DNA of 64,000 bases from Bradysia coprophila (Eukaryota > Arthropoda > Insecta > Diptera > Sciaridae): the NCBI RefSeq assembly GCF_014529535.1, contig NC_050737.1:3530714-3594713 (forward strand), in the 5' to 3' direction. Every line of letters starts with the position of its first letter. The first letter of the stretch is position 1. A program made the translations under genes and the position numbers. A model generated the notes under the pieces. That model was not told where the DNA came from. It saw only the letters and a list, made by a program, of their open reading frames with translations, and made no database searches. This document shows, piece after piece, positions 24,809-35,137 of this stretch.

Positions 24809-25230
24809 TATGTAGCCTCTTAGTTACATATATGTGCTAGGATTATTTCAAAAATGTTCCAAACTCACCAATCAGACCTACTAACGCACTGACAGTGCGT
24901 TGGACCTACGTAGGACCGCTTTAAAAAATTAAGGAAAAATAACCGATTGAACTGGATAAGACAATATAAAGTTTATTAGGTAGATCTAGGTGTAGTAATG
25001 ATTATTGAGAGCAGTATATATCCACCTACTGACAACCACAGCGATGACAATCACATATATTATCGTCACAAATTGCATAACGCTTTTCTCGAGTTGTTCG
25101 TTGAAGGTAAGACAACCATTTCGCTGTCATTTTCTTTGTAGAGATTAACTGTTAAACATTTAACAGAAAAAATGACCCGAGAATATCCACAGTATAATAA
25201 ACATTTATTGAGCATCTCATCCCTCAACCA
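24809..25230. other. Intergenic downstream of the acyltransferase gene
   Basis: AT-rich. It includes the minus-strand poly(A) signal AATAAA (about 25203-25208) some 30 bases past the acyltransferase stop. Nothing else is recognised. Confidence 0.5.
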
Positions 25231-25233
25231 AAA

Positions 25234-27081
25234 TTAATTTACATTTTCCCAATTTATATTGACTCCGGCCGTATACAGTCGTCCCAACGTATTGAAAAGT
25301 GTCAGCCTATCGCTCTCTTTTCGTGTCAGTGACGAATAAAACTCAAAGTTAGTGCCCATTTCCGGAAAATTATTGGAAAGAATATCTTTCACCATCTGTA
25401 TGTTGATTGGATGTGGCCCAATTTCCAAGAAGTGAGTCACATTCTTTTCCTTCAATACAGTTGTGATAGCATCGGCGAATAGAGCAGCCCCTTGTAAATG
25501 CTCTAAGTAATAATCTTTATCCAAGCTTTCCATTATTCTCCCATTCCTCACTGTGGAAATGAATGTTCCATTGGTGGCTTTCTTATATTCGACCTGATTG
25601 GTAACTTCTTTAAATTGCGGAATGACCGGCGCAGTCAATCTGGAATGGTATGGATGATACGGATCCATGACCATGCCTCTAGCTCCTCTTTCTTTACAGA
25701 TATCTGAATAAGAAAGTGAAAATAAGCACCATCCAACGGGCATATATCATCAATCTTAGCTCAACTTACCCACAAATCTATGTACATATCTTCGAAGTCC
25801 CACAACACAAGTTTGCATTGGCGAGTTTACACAGGCTATATCCAACCAGGCATCATCCATGCCTTCCTCTTTTCTCAGCTCTCTCATAATATTATCAAAC
25901 TCTCTGTAATCCATTTCGACAGTTCCGAACGCCTCCTCTTGAATATTTTCAGTTACCAACTGTGTCCTGGTCATAATTAATTTTACTGCATCCCTCAACG
26001 AAATTATACCACTGATAACGGCAGCGCCATATTCCCCGAAGCTCATTCCCAGAACGATATCCGGTTTAACGCCCCACGACTCCCATAGTTTGGCCAGAGC
26101 ATACTGCAATGATAAAAGGTACGGCAGGGCTTCTAAAGGATTAGTGACCCAAGCATTGTCATCAGACTCCATTAACGATTTAACGCTTAGACCGAAATCT
26201 TCTTCGATTACAGCATTACAAGCATCGAAATGACGACGAAATACTGGGCTCCAACCGTAGACTTCTTTTCCCATGCCTGAATACTGTGTAGCTTGACATG
26301 TTATAAGAAAACAAAGTTTTGGAGCTGCTGTGCATGGTGAATTGAGTTTCGGTGCGCTCTTAGATAAAGCGTTTGTGAGATTGGAAACGGACGAATAAAG
26401 GAGTGCATGCCTGAACTTATTGCAGTGCTCATGCGTGCCAATTGTTTTCGGTGGCGTGAATGGATTTTTGGAATAATTCTCAATTTTTAATGAAAGCAAT
26501 GATCGCGATGGTGCTGACAACCGTAGAAGTTTTACATCACTTTCATTTTTCACGTTTTCGTAGCCAACGGTATCGATGTCAATGAATTTGGTAGCTGGAA
26601 AAAATGCATCGATACTCTCGTATGCTGGTCCTGCAATAAAGAAATGAATTTTGAAAATTTTCGTCACTAACTTCTAAAACACACTTTTAGCTATAAATTA
26701 GACTTGATAGCTGTATCAGTCTTTTATGGTGAAGGCTGAAATCAATTTGATGGGCTTGCCATCAATCGCCTCAAACAAAAGAATTTGAGTTTGTTCAACA
26801 AGCACTGCAAGTTATTTTAAATCTTTGAGCCACAAGAGTCAATAGACAAAGCACCATGAAAATTTTATTCTGGCATGGCTAATATCCAGTCTAGCCTATC
26901 GCCGAGATGGCGTTACCGCCTCACTGTTGTAGTGTACAATGGGAACTGTAGCGACACACTATATTCTCTAAATTGATTTCAATTTAACAAACGTTTCGCA
27001 TCCAATAACTTTTTAACAAAAAGTCACAACTATTTCACTCGTGATTTTTTATGTGATCTTACCTGCTGTTTCACCTGGCAT
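25234..27081 (-). CDS. Free-standing polyketide-synthase-type acyltransferase
   Basis: Three exons on the minus strand, 27063-27081, 25770-26630 and 25234-25703, give 449 aa with consistent phases. The protein starts at MPGETAGPAY, spans a KS-AT-type linker (LRLSAPSRSLLSLKI), the whole acyltransferase fold and a post-AT linker (LGRLYTAGVNINW), then stops. There is no ketosynthase, dehydratase, reductase or carrier domain. Family landmarks: TCQATQYSGMGKEVY (usually GQGSQ), the nucleophile motif GMSFGEY (usually GHSxGEY; Ser kept, His to Met), a conserved Arg in MTRTQLV, the His motif PYHSRL, and FLEIGPHP. In the family the Ser/His pair moves malonyl or related acyl groups from CoA to an acyl carrier protein. 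A TATA box upstream and AATAAA downstream suggest a real transcription unit. The partner carrier protein is not in the window. Origin by transfer or by loss from a larger synthase is open. Confidence 0.88.
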
Positions 27082-27180
27082 GTTGGATGTGTGTTTAAAA
27101 AATATTTTATAAAATTACAACAACGATTGGTATACGCTCAGAAAGCCAGAACTCACTAACTCGCATTGGTAACTGACCGA

Positions 27181-27188
27181 TATTTATA
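27181..27188 (-). promoter_or_regulatory. TATA box of the acyltransferase gene
   Basis: TATAAATA on the minus strand lies 100 bases before the ATG at 27081. It predicts transcription starting near 27155 and supports the 19-nt first coding exon, arguing against missing upstream ketosynthase exons. Confidence 0.5.
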
Positions 27189-27189
27189 C

Positions 27190-29519
27190 TAGGACCTGAT
27201 ATTACCGCGCTTTACCTTCTTTAGCAAAGATACCTGATAAATGACCAACAATTTCCAGTAACAAATTTTTGTTTTGTCATGATCATCATTTGTGCACGAG
27301 AGTTTTGAAATTCATGCGATAATCTAGAGGCTTGTCATCACATGTTATCAGGCACGTTGGTAGTGTACATTTATTATCTACTATGACGTATGGTACCAAA
27401 TAGGCTCAATACCTCCATAATAAATGGACAGATTGAAAATTACATTTTAACCATTCAATAACAAAATTGTATTTTCTGAACTCATTGACGAAAAATAAAA
27501 TATTCTTAAAATAAAAATGTAAAATGTTTCACAGTTTTTAGCCATCAAACATTGCGAGCAAATAAATTGGCAGTGTTACCTCAGGGTCAGTCAAATTGTT
27601 CGCCGCACCGTTGCAGAAAATATCTTTGCGTAGTCTCTACAGTCATTAGTTATTGATGTCTCGATGGTCTGGATTATCTGGTACATTATTACAATAGGAG
27701 ATTTTCAACAATAGTATACTTTCTGCACGTATGACACAAGTAATGTAGACCTGAACAATCTAGTAGCCCTGTATTTTTTGCGAAATGTTCATTTTAGTTC
27801 ATTTTCATCCAGTGTATTAGGTCCCTTATTTGACATTTCGAAAATGAACCGCTCCTGCCTGGTTTATTTTACTCTGTCGTGATAGTTATCAGTTATCTGT
27901 ACATATACCAACTGACGATAAGACGTTTTTATTGTCAGACGAAGAATCGTAATGACTGGCATTTCATAATCGGATTACATTTAGAATACCTAATTTACCT
28001 CAGTTCCACGTTTTTCTCACGAGAGTAGAAATTGGATTAACACTCACTATCACTATCAATGTCATTCGTAACTTATAACTGGAAACATGGCACTTCTCCT
28101 AGCATGAACAATAGATTGATGTAAATAGAGGAACAGGATACAGAGCAAATGCAGGAAAAATGTAGCAGACATTGATCCTGACCTAAAAGACGTATTCTCT
28201 AAACCAAATTTGAATGTACCAAAATGTTCTTAAATTCTAAAAATAGTCGAACAAATATTCTTCTTTCATTCATAAACCTGTTTTATAAATGAGATAGCAA
28301 TAGGTTCTAGTACTCTTGTAGGAATGAGCCGAGATCACTAGTTCGATTCGATATTGTACTGAAGATTTCCGAATCTGACCTCAGAAATGTTATTCCCCGT
28401 CGATTTCAACCAAATCAACCTTTTCCTCAGTATTGGCTGTATTTTTCCCTTTGGCATTGGTTTTTTGGCTAAGATAAGCACAAGATCAGAATTTTCAAGA
28501 AGGGACTCCTCGACGTCGTAGTCAAAATTTCTCATACATTTTGTTTGTAAGTATGGTTAGTATGGTTCCGTTAAAAAAATCTATTCTAGTGCTTGGTCCT
28601 TATTCCCTTGACTGAAAGTCAGGGTCATACACAGAAAATACCGAAAAATGTGGGTAAGAAAAAGGTTCACTGTGATTGAAAATGTATGAAATGCTATGAA
28701 AAACATTAAATGTGGGTAACATAAAATCGTTGAATGCACGATAACTTGAGTAATTTTTAGCCAATTTGGATAATTCTTTTTTTTAAATAGGTGGAATTAA
28801 AATCCCGAGGCTAAGTTCGAAGATGGGCTAAAATTGAAAGTTTATAAGAAAATTGAGAGCTCCAAAAATTGGTCAAAAATCATTCATTTCACCTTACGCT
28901 CGATGGTTTCCAAGAAATTTTTTTTTGTCAAATTTTACTGTCATTTGCGTGGAGTCATTAATATAGTAAATATATTATGTATTAAATGTGACAAGTTTTT
29001 ATGAATACGTCAAAAATACATTTAGAAAAGTGACAGTCAAGGGAACTGATCAGCCCAAAAGGTGGGACCTAGTTCTTAATATCTCCATCTGACATCATTT
29101 TTGTTCATCATAATAGTCAGTGGTGCAATCAAATGAACTTTCTTGATATCCTTATTTCGTGTTAACGACAAATCTTTTATATTAACAATTTTCCTTAATG
29201 TAATTGCCATTTCAAGATCTTTACGCTGTACGCAATTTGTGTCATCACTTGTATTCAATTTTCTTTACTACTACGATCCAATGTTCTAGCCTCTAACCGA
29301 TGAATTGGCTATCGTTGCACGTTCGTATTCTTTCGTATTATTTCGTATTGATATATGCACAAGGGTTGCAGAGTGAACATTTCTTTTTCAGTACTACTTC
29401 GTCGTTTCGCTTGGAGTCATATTTGAAGCTAAATTACTCCAAAAATTGAGTTTCAAAGTTTTAATATTTTTAGGCTCACTTTGAGTGTTAGATAGAGTGC
29501 CACATTCATTAGAAAAACA
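27190..29519. other. Intergenic between acyltransferase and GD-like protease
   Basis: No gene is recognised. It contains the right copy of the diverged direct repeat (about 27890-28085), a single CACGACAGAGTAAA motif (27861-27881, reverse) and, near 28800-28835, a reversed fragment of the ACGGACGG family. Confidence 0.5.
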
Positions 29520-32500
29520 ATGGACTGGCATTGGATTTATTTACTGTGCGTCATATTTTGTGTTTGCGCGGATCAATATCGAATATATTTCAATCCTTGT
29601 CCTCATCTGTTTCAATATCGCCGTGAGGGTTTTGAATGGATTGGTGTAGCGCAAGTTGATAGTGTACCATTAGGAATAGCAATGCAATTTGACGTTATTC
29701 TATCACTTCCAGCAAAATTACCACTAGTCCGTCATCCATCGAATCCGTCCATCCAGCTGGTAAGATTATCACGTCCTAAACAATTAGTATTTTCCAAAGC
29801 TGCAAATCAGCTGCGATATTGCACTGTAAAAGCTTAAACGCTATTAAACAGGATATTGTAGACTGTTACGAAGAGATCAACTTGAAGTGCGGGTGTCATT
29901 TAGTAGACTTAAGTTGAATATAATGTAGCAGCTACTCAACTACTCAACTTCTTCCAACTAAGACTACTATTCTCAGGAGTCTGTTAATTTTCTTTCAGCA
30001 CTATTTGGGAGCTGTAGAACTTTACGCATCAAGAGAGGATACGATTCAACAAATTCGATTCAATCAAAGCGTCCGATATAAAATTCGTTTTCCATCGCAA
30101 ATTCCATTACCAGGACTAGTGCGACTATCAGTCAATGGAGCTGTGCTTTGTGCAAGACCACCCGGTATTATTTGATTAACTCAAATTATAAATTTTCACC
30201 TATGAATAGATCAAGACATGATTTTACAGTTTTAGTAAGTGGACCATATGTAACGCTGATCAAACTTGAACACACCTTGTACACTGACGCGGCGGCCGGG
30301 AATGACTTAAGTGGCTTTGTGGATGACATAAACTCGCAGGGCTCTGTACTTACACACAGTAAAGATGACAATTACAGGACTGAATTTTACACATCACAGC
30401 CTAAACCATTGCAAGAGTCGAAAACACACACTCTTCCACATACATTATCGTATCAACATTCAACTGACCCTACACCATCACACGAGTCCCAAACTCATCT
30501 TCCACAAACATTAACGTTTCAACATTCAACAGTTACTGGGTAAGTTAGTAATTCAATTCAGTACAGTAATAACTGAGAATGATGATTGAGCGAGGTGTAA
30601 GGGTAACGTCAAACGTTTAGCAAACGAAATTTCATTTTCACCCGAACGAAAGAAATACCTTTTCAACTGCCTTCAGTTTACACCTTACTAGCAATCCAAT
30701 CAAACAACGCCATTTGCCTGACAGGGGAGAGTTTGAACCAATCAGATGATAGTTTTTGTCTTAAAAATTGTTTACTGTGTGAGATTTGAAATAAGACAAG
30801 TGCATGGACAAAGCACCTAGCAGGGTAATAGAGATTTTTACACGTCAAATAGAGTAGTTTTTTGATACCAATAATACCATTAGCAGCCTTAATGGTAATT
30901 TTGCAATGACATTATGAAAAAAAAAGGTATGGAAATATTCGCATACTTCGATTAAAGTACTACTTTATTTTTTTCTATTACCCTGCTAGGTGCTTTGGCA
31001 TGGAGCAAACGAGAATAAAGTATAGTTTCCACTTAAAAAGAGCACTCCGTTTAGCCTCCGTTTACATGACAGTTGTAAAATAGAACAAAAGAACTGTCAC
31101 GCAAACGGAATGGAAATTGAATTTATTTCAATTTTTTACTCCGTTTACGTGACAGTTCCTTTGTTCTATTTTACAACTGCCATGTAAACGGAGGCTAAAC
31201 GGAGTGCTCTTTTTAAGTGGAAACTATACTTAAAGAAGCCAATCAAACAATATGACAGATTACGTTCGAGGCCCTGTGAACGAAATTTATTGTTCTTTTT
31301 TGCATGTGCGTGCCCTGCAGGAGTCAGGTACAAGTTTGACAACGATCTACAGACGTTCGTAACTAATTTGAAAATTTCCAATTTTTCTTCAATGTCCATT
31401 ATATACAGATATCAGGTGTTAGTCAAAGCTATTCATTAACTGGGAAATTTCCGACGATAGTTCTCAAACAGAACTGTACCATATATTCAAAAAGGTTTTC
31501 GTTTTGTTTAGCAAATTAAAATGTTTCGAAGTATATCCCGTCGTTAGGTCAGATGTAATTAAATTACTTGAAATAAGTACAAGTACCTGGTTCCACCCCG
31601 TCATTCTGTTTTCGATTCTTCATCGAATCATTGCAAGAATAGTATGAATAGCAAGAATAGACATGGAGGCATGACGAGGGGACTGTAAAAATTCCATAAT
31701 TATTATTGGCAAGTTTATCTACCTGCTACGCAGAATATCCATCATGAATTTTACCAGAACACTTACATTTGGTCGGTTAATTTGTTCGTCTGCCCGTTCA
31801 CTGTAGGAATCGCACATTTTTAAAAGAACTCACACTTACTTCAGGTTACAACATGAATGTGGAACAACGCACGCCAAAAGCAACTTTAGACACTTGGTCG
31901 TTGGTGGCGAGGCAGTGAAACGTGGTGCATGGCCGTGGCTGGTAGCTGTTTATTTAAATGGAGCGAGAGGCTCATCATTCAATTGTGGCGGTATTTTGAT
32001 CTCAGCAGGAATTGTTGTAACAGCTGCTCATTGCCTGCGAATGTCCGAACGAACATACCAACCGCATGAGGTAGTGCTGTACTTGGGACGACACAGCATT
32101 GTCGATCCCATTGATGCAGCGGTCAAGACGGTACACGTGAAAAAAATAATTATTCATGCTGACTACATGACGAATGGAACATCTTATGATGCGGACATTG
32201 CTGTTGTTGTAATGCAAGAACGAATACATTTTACCGAATTGATAAGACCGATCTGTTTGTGGGATGGTGATGATAGTATAGGCAGCGTCGAAGGGCAATT
32301 GGGTACAGTAGTGGGATGGGGAAGAGATGAAGTTGGAAATATTTTGACTGCTGAGCCCAAAAAAATTACTATTCCGATAGTGTCTGAAGCAGAATGCTTA
32401 CGATCTAGTGACACTTACAGATACATTACATCGCAGAGAACATTTTGTGCAGGTGATCGTGATGGAACAGGCCCGTGTAATGGTGATTCTGGCAGCGGAT

Positions 32501-32652
32501 TGGCTTTCAAAATAAACGGCAAATGGATGTTGCGTGGTATTGTTTCGGCTGCCTTGGCTGATCCCATTTCAAGCACCTGTAACTTGGGCGAATACGTCGT
32601 TTTTACCGATGTTGCAAAATTTGTCGGGTGGATCAAGTCGTACATGTATTAG
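29520..32652 (+). CDS. Gastrulation-defective-like serine protease
   Basis: Exons 29520-29759, 29999-30164, 30230-30539 and 31845-32652 give 507 aa with consistent phases. After a signal peptide (MDWHWIYLLCVIFCVCADQY) comes an N-terminal domain beginning NPCPHLFQYRREG...WIGVAQV, the cysteine-poor fold characteristic of the Gastrulation Defective family, then a Thr/His-rich linker. The peptidase follows ECGTTHAKSN at LVVGGEAVKRGAWPW, with His (TAAHCL), Asp (YDADIAVVV) and Ser (CNGDSGSG). The position that is Asp in trypsin reads Gly (GPCNGDS), so trypsin-like specificity is not expected. Drosophila GD cleaves Snake in the dorsal-ventral cascade; whether this copy does so, or serves immunity, is unknown. 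AATAAA sequences lie near 32.73-32.75 kb. Intron 3 holds two MITEs. Confidence 0.9.
30809..30997. mobile_element. MITE with CAAAGCACCTAGCAGGG ends
   Basis: The terminal inverted repeats CAAAGCACCTAGCAGGGTAA and TTACCCTGCTAGGTGCTTTG are perfect over 20 bp or more. A perfect 7-bp target duplication GCATGGA flanks it (30802-30808 and 30998-31004). It is intronic in the GD-like gene. The transposase superfamily is not clear from a 7-bp duplication. Confidence 0.85.
31019..31230. mobile_element. Harbinger-like MITE (TAA target), full copy
   Basis: Inverted arms of about 85 bp start AGTATAGTTTCCACTT and include ACTCCGTTTAGCCTCCGTTT. A 3-bp duplication TAA flanks it (31016-31018 and 31231-31233), the TWA target expected for PIF/Harbinger. 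Only 21 bp separate it from the preceding MITE. The half copy at 11032-11149 belongs to the same family. Confidence 0.82.
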
Positions 32653-35137
32653 ATTTTACGGAATGCCCCCTATCAAAATACTTCAAAATTGAGATTGTAC
32701 GGACTCGAAATACAGATGAAGGAAATAAAATGACAAAAATAAAATAAACCAAAAATTCGTTTTAATATTTCTTGGAACATATTTCCATGAAGACGTACGC
32801 TGTAACCTATTACGGTTATCATGTGTTCTCGAAAACAATTTCAAGAATACACGTCAATCTCTCTGCCTTATATGATCTTATATAGCACAAAGCAAATGAA
32901 ATCAATCTACTGACAATACTTAGATCAAATGAAGTAATAGATCCGATAGTAAAACTGCCGATACGCGTGCTGTCTGTGAATGGTTCAGATTCTCTGTCAT
33001 CTTCCAACGATTGACCATACTTCTACTATTTCTCACTATATACAACGCAACAGTAGTAGCTCCTTCGAATTGATTAGATCAAATTGGAGTTACGCGGATT
33101 TTTTTCTACGAAATTTTCTTTTTCTGAAAATATTTAAATACAGTGAGACAATGCGTAGAATTTCAAATTGTCTGTTATTTCAGTGGTTCTCTTGTCTTTG
33201 TGGCCTTGTGCTGATGATCTTGGTAACAAGGAATTCCTTTTTTTTCGCAAGAATTAAGAGAAGCCATGACCTTATACGGTGCTTACTACACGGCTAAATC
33301 TACCTTCACTGACAAATGCTTATGAGTTGCCAGTATGCAAATCGTATGCTGGTACTTTATCGCACACTATGTCTTGTCAACATCGTCTTCGCCTCGGATA
33401 TAAAATACGTTCATACGATTCTTCTAGTTACATAAATAACTATTCAAGAATTGACCTAAAAAGTGCTATAACATCAAACTAGTTTATTGTTTATTAAAGC
33501 ATAATAAAACTCACGATTCCAAGTAGCTTTCGGTTAAAAAAAAGTTTTTAAACGTTGCATTATTCGAGCGAAATCATTGATGATTTTTCGATTGGATAAG
33601 TTACGGGGATGTTTTTATTGTTGATCAGTGAATTGTAATGAAACCGTGGTACAGTTAATGATATATAATTTTACCACTGTGTGTTGAATTATTTATCGAT
33701 GAGTCAAAGTGCTTCCGACTCGTATGAGAACCGGTCAGTGTATAACGAACTATTTAAATATAGATTTAATTTAAGGTGAGACACTACTAGCGAAATCGGA
33801 TATGGGTTATGACAAACGAGTCAGTTGAATTGAACTACACTACACATCAATGGTTACAAAATTTCCCAGCAAGACAGTACGGTACTTTGTTGTCTTGCGG
33901 CTAAAAAATACGAGAAACTGATTTTGAACGGGACGGCAATGAATCGTTTCTCCAACTGGACCGGATCATTCTGCTCCTATGATTGTTAATATTATCTTGT
34001 TTAAAAATTTGAATTTTGTATGAAAATTCAAATTTTTTTTCGTTGTTATGTTGGATTCCCATACAAGCCTGTCTGTCAAAATTATTTTTATAGAAAGATT
34101 CAGCTGTAAAATTGAATTTTTCGGGACTTCTCAAAGATATATTTGGCTCTATTTCATTTCATTTAATTTCATTTATTTCAGTTTCAAGGTGATTGCAAAT
34201 ACAAAAACATCTGCGTAGCTCTATACTCTGATATAATGTTATAAAAGCAAATGCTGCAATTTTACTAGCATATCGACAAAGCGTGATACTAACCTTTATT
34301 TCACACGGTGAACCGATACATAAGCAAGTACTTCGGGGTTTCATTTCGTCATTAACTTTAATAAATCAAAAACTTTTGAGACTAATGCACATGTAATAAG
34401 CACTTTGTCTTTGTCACAACACCTCATATACATAATCTTGTAAGGAATGATAATGGCGAACAGTATGTCTCGTATATTGACTGTTGTAGTAGATGAAATT
34501 CTCTCTAAGGAGTTGTGTGTGTCAGTCTAGAACGGTAAATAAAAAGTAATATTTAAACAGCGCTGTAATGTTTATTTAATGCAAGGCATATCATTAGTTA
34601 CACGGTGAGTATAAATATATAATGCACTGGCGGAATCATCGGCTTGGTTCATGAGAATTATCTGAAAAAATGATTGAAACTTCAAAATTGTTCCATAAGT
34701 TTAAGAGTTTTGAAGGAGGCTAAATGTTCCGTATCACCACCAAAGTTCTAGGTCGGAAAGTTGGCGGACGTTGTTAGAAACATTTTTCTAGATCCAGCCG
34801 CTAAAGCAGAGTCTTTACGAGAATTCAAATTATTACGAGATTTTGTAATCTTCCCATTTATCGGGTAACATTTCCGCGGCATTTCTTGATATTGTTTGAT
34901 TGATTTCATATCAATATCAGCATACTACCGTTAAGGTACATTGTAAAATGGAGGATTACAAAAAATCTTCATAAGCGCGATGAATATTACCACAGTAAAT
35001 TAGGACGCCATCTGCATACACATTTTTGGACAGAGATGTCACGGAACGATTTTTTACTCAGAATGAAATTGTTTATCTTTTTGTCAAAATTATGCTAATG
35101 TAATTTCAAATAACAGGTCTAACAGGAAAGCGAAGCC
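32653..35137. other. Intergenic between GD-like protease and ionotropic receptor
   Basis: No gene is supported. A possible short signal-peptide-like frame starts at 33151 (MRRISNCLLF) but has no convincing downstream exon. No transposon ends are recognised. Confidence 0.45.

Noticed and set aside
27082-29519. Missing ketosynthase exons upstream of the acyltransferase
   Set aside because: No ketosynthase motif is visible on the minus strand, and a TATA box sits 100 bases before the in-phase ATG.
33151-33222. Possible extra signal-peptide exon (MRRISNCLLF) for the ionotropic receptor
   Set aside because: The gene already has an ATG and hydrophobic start at 35138, and no joint in phase could be shown.
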